DNA of 64,000 nt from contig OX465286.1 of the NCBI GenBank assembly GCA_949987705.1, positions 3,015,445 to 3,079,444 on the forward strand, read 5' to 3'. The notes under the pieces were generated by a model. It was given only the letters and a program-made list of their open reading frames with translations. It had not been told where the DNA came from and searched no databases. A program made the translations under genes and the position numbers. This document shows positions 59,085 through 64,000 of the stretch, one piece after another (positions within the stretch are counted from its first letter, which is position 1; each line of letters starts with the position of its first letter). The DNA comes from Thereva unica (taxonomy: Eukaryota; Arthropoda; Insecta; Diptera; Therevidae).

Positions 59085-59300
59085 GGCGTATAGAAATTGT
59101 GGTGTTATGTGTTGGACTGGACAATTAGTTCATGCCTTCAACCTCCCAAGATTGGAGGGTCGTACTCTCACCTTATCCTCCAGAGTGAAATGTCTGGGTC
59201 TAATACTGGATCCTAAACTCAACTGGAAGACTTGGTTTTCATGACGTTATGTCCGAATTATACTTAAAGAACTATTGTCTAGATCTAGATCGTTGCACGA
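59085..59300 (+). pseudogene. Jockey-like LINE RT fragment
   Basis: LVHAFNLPRLEGRTLTLSSR then VKCLGLILDPKLNWK matches the NPPRLNGxELxxSxxVKYLGVILDxKLxWK segment that follows the RT catalytic core in Jockey elements. Confidence 0.65.
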
Positions 59301-61295
59301 GAACACTTTTAAATCATTGACCCGCTATAGTCTATCTACGTTTTTTGGGAAAGTTACGGTTGGCCACCGCTTGCAGATTATGAATGCATTCCCACCAGTG
59401 CATAACAGCTACGACACGGGTATATTGTCACATACATGTTATTTACCCTGTACGCCTGATAGCTAATCACCCACAAGGGCTCACGCTGAGGCAAAAGACA
59501 TTGTGGAAAATTGCATGATCTACAACTTCCACAATAACTGTTTCCCCGGAAATTGCATTTTAATTCATCGTAATCATATTTTGCACATTCTTTCTTGTTC
59601 ATCCTTCCACCATTGAGTGACTAGCGAAATATGTATATTCTTTACAAACAAATTATTTTCCGTTTATGTTGCAGTATCGATCTCGAAGATGGTTAACAAC
59701 ATTAAAAAAGAGTCATTCCTCTTCTGCTGTTGATTGTTCATTTTCTACCTTGCAGTTCACGTAGGCACTGAAGCATCTCTATTTTTATAATTTTCTTGCC
59801 TCAGTCAGCTGAGGAAAATGTACCACAACGTTCTCCATGCATCAATAAGATTAAAAAAATAGAATAACATAGAACAGCCTCAATAGACCGCAAAGCACAA
59901 CCTGGCAAGGAAACGGATGTTCCAATTTGTTCCGAGAAAGGTATCAGGGCTCTTGCATGCACTTTATAAGTATGCACGAGAGCAAAGATGCTGCTGTTGA
60001 CTCTATCTTTGCAATTAGCTACCTATGCGAATATTTAGTGCCCGGCCTCTAATTGTGTTAATTCATTATTGTTGCTAGCAGAGTGCCTGGGAGCTGCAGT
60101 TTGTATATAGGTTGGAAACGGAATTTAATAAATTGTGTGGGCGTTTGGTTGTGTAACCACCGAGCTGCAAGCGATGAAGTGCGAATCAAGCTGCATCTTT
60201 TGAAGGTTCACGGTACATATATTGAGACAAGGAGCAAACTAAGGGCTAAGGGCGAAGTTCTCCACAGGGCCCTACGTCCCCCGGCATCGCAAAATCTACA
60301 AGGAATAGATCCAGGAATATATTCCAAAAATATTAGGTCATACCTTCTTCTGGCACTTGATTGCAAAGCTATAAGTTTGCTGGCCAAATCTATTGCTTCT
60401 ACACATTTATACACATTTAGCAACTAAAACGAACTCAACTCCGCTACTTAAGCCCTGCCACATTAGAAAATCGCCCAAAAAATCACCAAAAATGGAGCCC
60501 CAGTCACAATTCGCCGAGCTTACTTGTCCGAACAAACTGAGACGAATTATCTTTGTTGTGCTAACGCCAACTAATTATCTGCACTTCTTTACACACATGC
60601 CTCACATTTCAGATAAGACTATTGCCACATGTCTTCTTTCTCGGCCCGAAAGGAACAAAAAACACTTGCGAAATGTATACATGTCACTGCCAAAGATAAG
60701 AGCCCTCGACGCGGCACATGAAACCGAGAACGGTTTCCTTGGCAGATGAGCAAGACTCAAATCAAGTGGATCACGAATGAAATGCGGCGGATAATCGCTT
60801 AAAACCCAAAATTAAAGAACGGGGGATGAAGGAACACAGGGCATCCCTTAAGACCGCAGCCGACGCAGTCTTCGAGAAGTACAGCAATAGTAGCAATAAG
60901 AAGACGAGGAAAAAGTAGCACTTTTACAGTTCAGTGGCTTTTTGTAAATTCCCCTTTTGTGGCTTGTGTAAAGTACCTCGGGGAATCCGACCCGGAACGA
61001 TAGGATCATGTTGCTTGCTGTGCACATATTTATGACTATGTACACGTATGCTCTAGGTCAATTATAAAATCCAGGTAGGGAACCGATTGTAGTGAACTAT
61101 GCTGAATGCTGGGAGAGTTTTTTCGTTTCGGTTTTGGCAGGTGAAAGTTTTTCTTTGTCCAAAATTAAGGGGGCACGGCCTGAACGGATCTGAATCAGAT
61201 CGTAGCATCATGGGATGGATTTCTGGCTGCAGCGTTGGTTTGGCTGTTTTAACGGAACAAGAGACATTTTGCCTTTGCTTTACTTCACAAGTCTT
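59301..61295. other. Unassigned DNA
   Basis: Open frames 60083-60427 and 60393-60749 (plus) have no recognised domain. No gene supported. Confidence 0.4.
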
Positions 61296-61299
61296 ATTG

Positions 61300-61470
61300 A
61301 TTTCTTCTAGTTCCTGTGCTGTACTTCCCCTACTCTCGCCAGACCATCGGCAATTTCATTACTAATGTGACGCTCATGGTTCGGAATCCACATCAGCGTA
61401 AGAGTGTTGCTGAGGGATGACACCCTGTGGGTTTCAATTGCCAACAGGACAACTTCACTGGTTGATAAAA
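61300..61470 (-). pseudogene. LINE RNase H C-terminal remnant
   Basis: The minus strand reads SLSNTLTLMWIPNHERHISN then EIADGLARVGEVQHRN, the WVPGHSGIxGNExAD segment of Jockey-type RNase H with the conserved Asp kept. Confidence 0.65.
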
Positions 61471-64000
61471 AACGATTTTAGGACTTACGGCAATCGCAAA
61501 AACCCAAACAAGCAACGAAACAACCTTCTGCACCACCCTTCATTATTAAAATGTTACTGACCCCGAAAATTTCAATCCAAATTAGAAAATCTTTTCGAAA
61601 TAACGAAGGCAACAAACCACGCAAATTTTGTTGCTTAGCTGCAGTCGGGAGACGGTTTGCTCTTAAAAATGTTGCTTCCATTATTACATAAATAAAAGCA
61701 GGAAGAGAAAATATAGAGTATAGCTGTGGGGATGAAAGTGACGCTTGTCATAAATTGATTTCAATTAGGTTCAATTGAAATTCCTTGAGAAAAAAGTCTT
61801 CCTCCTTTTAACAAAATCCCATGGCTCTGTATGAACGGAGCATCTTGAGCACCTCTCCGCGTAATGATGATGGAAAAATTTATTATTGAAGCTACTTTTA
61901 TCGCTTGAAGAATCTCAGACACGCTCTACCAAAAACACCCACAGAAGCACTCACTCATTCACTCATTCAATTCGCGAGCACTAAAGCGAGTTTATGTTTG
62001 ATTTTATAGTTGAGCTGCTTTTTATATCATTGTACTTAGTTGTGAAGAGGAAAGTCCTAGACGAACTAGGATACATGTGAATGATTTGTCGCCGTAATCT
62101 CTTTACACGCAATTAAGTACTGGCATACCTTAAACTTCCGGCCAAAATCCACTGAGGTACGACGAAATGTCACGCAATTCCTGTGACATAATCAACAAAG
62201 GCTCCTCTAATCCAGATGTGATTTACAGTGAATTGCTGCTGGTGGTGTTGAGCGTTTTAAGTTGAAAAATAAAAAAAAACACAAGAGAGATTAATTTGCG
62301 TGGTTGCACGGTGACTTATTGTGAACAGAGTGAATAATTGTTAACTGCTTCTTCATGCAAACACAACTTTTTATCCTATTCATTGGAAAGGCAATGAACA
62401 GCACAGTTTGGGATAGGACTCGATACTTCCCTTTGCTGCTGAACGAACGATTATGGGTTGTGATGCTCTAGTGGATGTCGAGTGCATACTCCTTTGGCAA
62501 CAGAGCACAGAAAAATCCTTTTCCATTTTATTATTTGACAATTCGAAAGGAAATGAAAAAATGCTATACAAGCTCATAAAGGATAATCTCCACGCCCGCA
62601 ATCCTTTTATTGAAGATTCTCAGAGATTGTTTTGTTATTGACAGCCAAGAATTGAGCGAATTGACGTTGTTGCCATCAGAAAATTATATTTGGTGCTTAA
62701 TGTTGATGATGATGAGGCTGCTGTTTACAATCCCGTATGGTAACGTATTGTCAAGTTTACTTCATGTTATGCATGCATGGATGAACTCATGCATTTACCC
62801 TTTGCTGTGCTAGAAAAAACATGCCCCCAACAGAGAACGCCAGTGACAGATACTGAGGTTACATGAAAAACTCAGCAGGAACTAAGAACACGTTGCGGCT
62901 CCGTTTTGCCTCATGAAACTAACAGCCGAACCAAACAATGATGTCGATCGGAACGTCAAGCAACGTGAATGGTTTTATTATTAGAAAATAATATCAATGC
63001 AGAGTGTTTAGTGACAGTATATAAAAGTACCAGGTACCATTTACCGAGTTAAGACTAAGCTACCTCATCTCAGGTACACGTTCCTTACTAAAAATCCATA
63101 ATATTATCAAATTTCCGTTTCTACACTTCCTTCAACATCGTGCAGAATTACTCAACTCCCAGCATTACACAAAAAGTTATACACATTGTACGTGAGCCAC
63201 TGTGTTAATCGCAGCTTTCACAGCACCATCACATGTCGCAGGAGAAGATGCGGCGCTCTGCCTCAGAATTCAACAGTTGAAATATAATCTACATAAATAA
63301 ACAGAGAACGTTAACAAACTCCAGCCAAACAATCATGTTACTTTCATTTCCGGAAGCTAAGCGCAATTGTCCCTCATTTCCTGGAAGATTCTTTACGTTT
63401 TGTTCAGGATTCCATCTTAGTCCTTGCTCTGGTATTCTCATATTTACCCTAGGGTAAATAATTGTGTCATGTGAAGCCCAGGAAAGTTCTTCTTGCCTTA
63501 AAGATGGAGGAAGCATTTTCAATATCCTAGGATGAATGACTTGGTTAGTTGCCGTCAAAAGAAGAAGTATGTGTTAGCCTCCGGCAATATTAATTCTTGT
63601 GGGTGCTTGTGTGGAAATTTCAAGGAAATTTTCTAAAGTTTAAAGCTATAACAAGCCTAACTAAGCCAAGGCGATGCTCTGTTGTGGCAGCTTATGAACC
63701 TAGCACTGACCTACCAGGAAATGCGGAGCAACATCGTTTGCTCCACCTCAAGACCGCTTATTCCAAGTGTTCCCTGTGGAAGAGGACAAAATTCTAAACA
63801 GAAACACGTCCTCTACAATTATGCTGCACTTAATAATCGTTAGTTTCGCGACACGATTGACCCCTCAGGAAGTACATATCGCTACGTTAAGGCAAAGCTG
63901 TTGAATGAGCATTCTATTGTAGGGGTCACCAAAAAGATCTATCAAGGCGTATGAAGCGCACTCACTAGCTGACAAATAGTACAGCCGAACTGTATTCTAC
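61471..64000. other. Unassigned DNA at right edge
   Basis: No recognised gene. Open frames such as 63289-63558 (minus) and 63597-63797 (plus) lack family signatures. Confidence 0.4.

Overview
The window is eukaryotic and comes from an insect, most likely a fly. It is AT-rich, its genes are split by GT-AG introns, and it is packed with LINE, SINE, foldback and MITE-type elements. Two real protein-coding genes can be supported and both can be traced exon by exon with consistent phase. The first is the 3' part of Hcf (host cell factor), plus strand, nine exons from 4637 to 11958; its Kelch-encoding 5' exons lie left of the window. The second is a complete Arl4-type ARF-like GTPase on the minus strand, five exons from 54029 down to 50128. 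The two genes converge. From memory, Hcf and Arl4 are both on the Drosophila dot chromosome (Muller element F), so this looks like the same linkage group in another fly. A short possible terminal exon of a third, minus-strand gene lies at 55215-55192.

Layout: 1-4636 is a large Hcf intron holding a tRNA-derived SINE split by a satellite array, LINE remnants and a MITE. 4637-11958 is the Hcf 3' part, with LINE debris in two introns. 12640-17070 is a cluster of small hairpin MITEs and LINE fragments. About 18.4-43.6 kb is one very large composite foldback block. It opens with a first foldback element (18708-22106). Five higher-order repeat units follow (starts near 22921, 27252, 30785, 35801 and 39655; spacing 3.5-5.0 kb), and the block is bounded by outer inverted repeats (18708-18870 against 43440-43598). 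Each unit contains a captured LINE C-terminal fragment and a foldback body; units 1-4 end in a block of ~300-bp satellite, while unit 5 instead runs to the right outer terminus. Units 3 and 5 also carry 262-268-bp tandem arrays in place of the palindromic core, and unit 1 has a 481-bp PIF/Harbinger-like MITE. 45.0-49.3 kb is nested LINE, foldback and SINE debris. Right of Arl4 there is only decayed LINE sequence and unassigned DNA.

No CRISPR, rRNA, functional tRNA or bacterial features were seen. Most short open frames in the repeat block are shadows of repeated non-coding DNA. The unusual content is the foldback higher-order repeat system: its own satellites, captured LINE piece, repeated CRE-plus-TATA motifs, and a possible coding relic at its termini. 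All family assignments were made by eye from translated sequence, without database searches.
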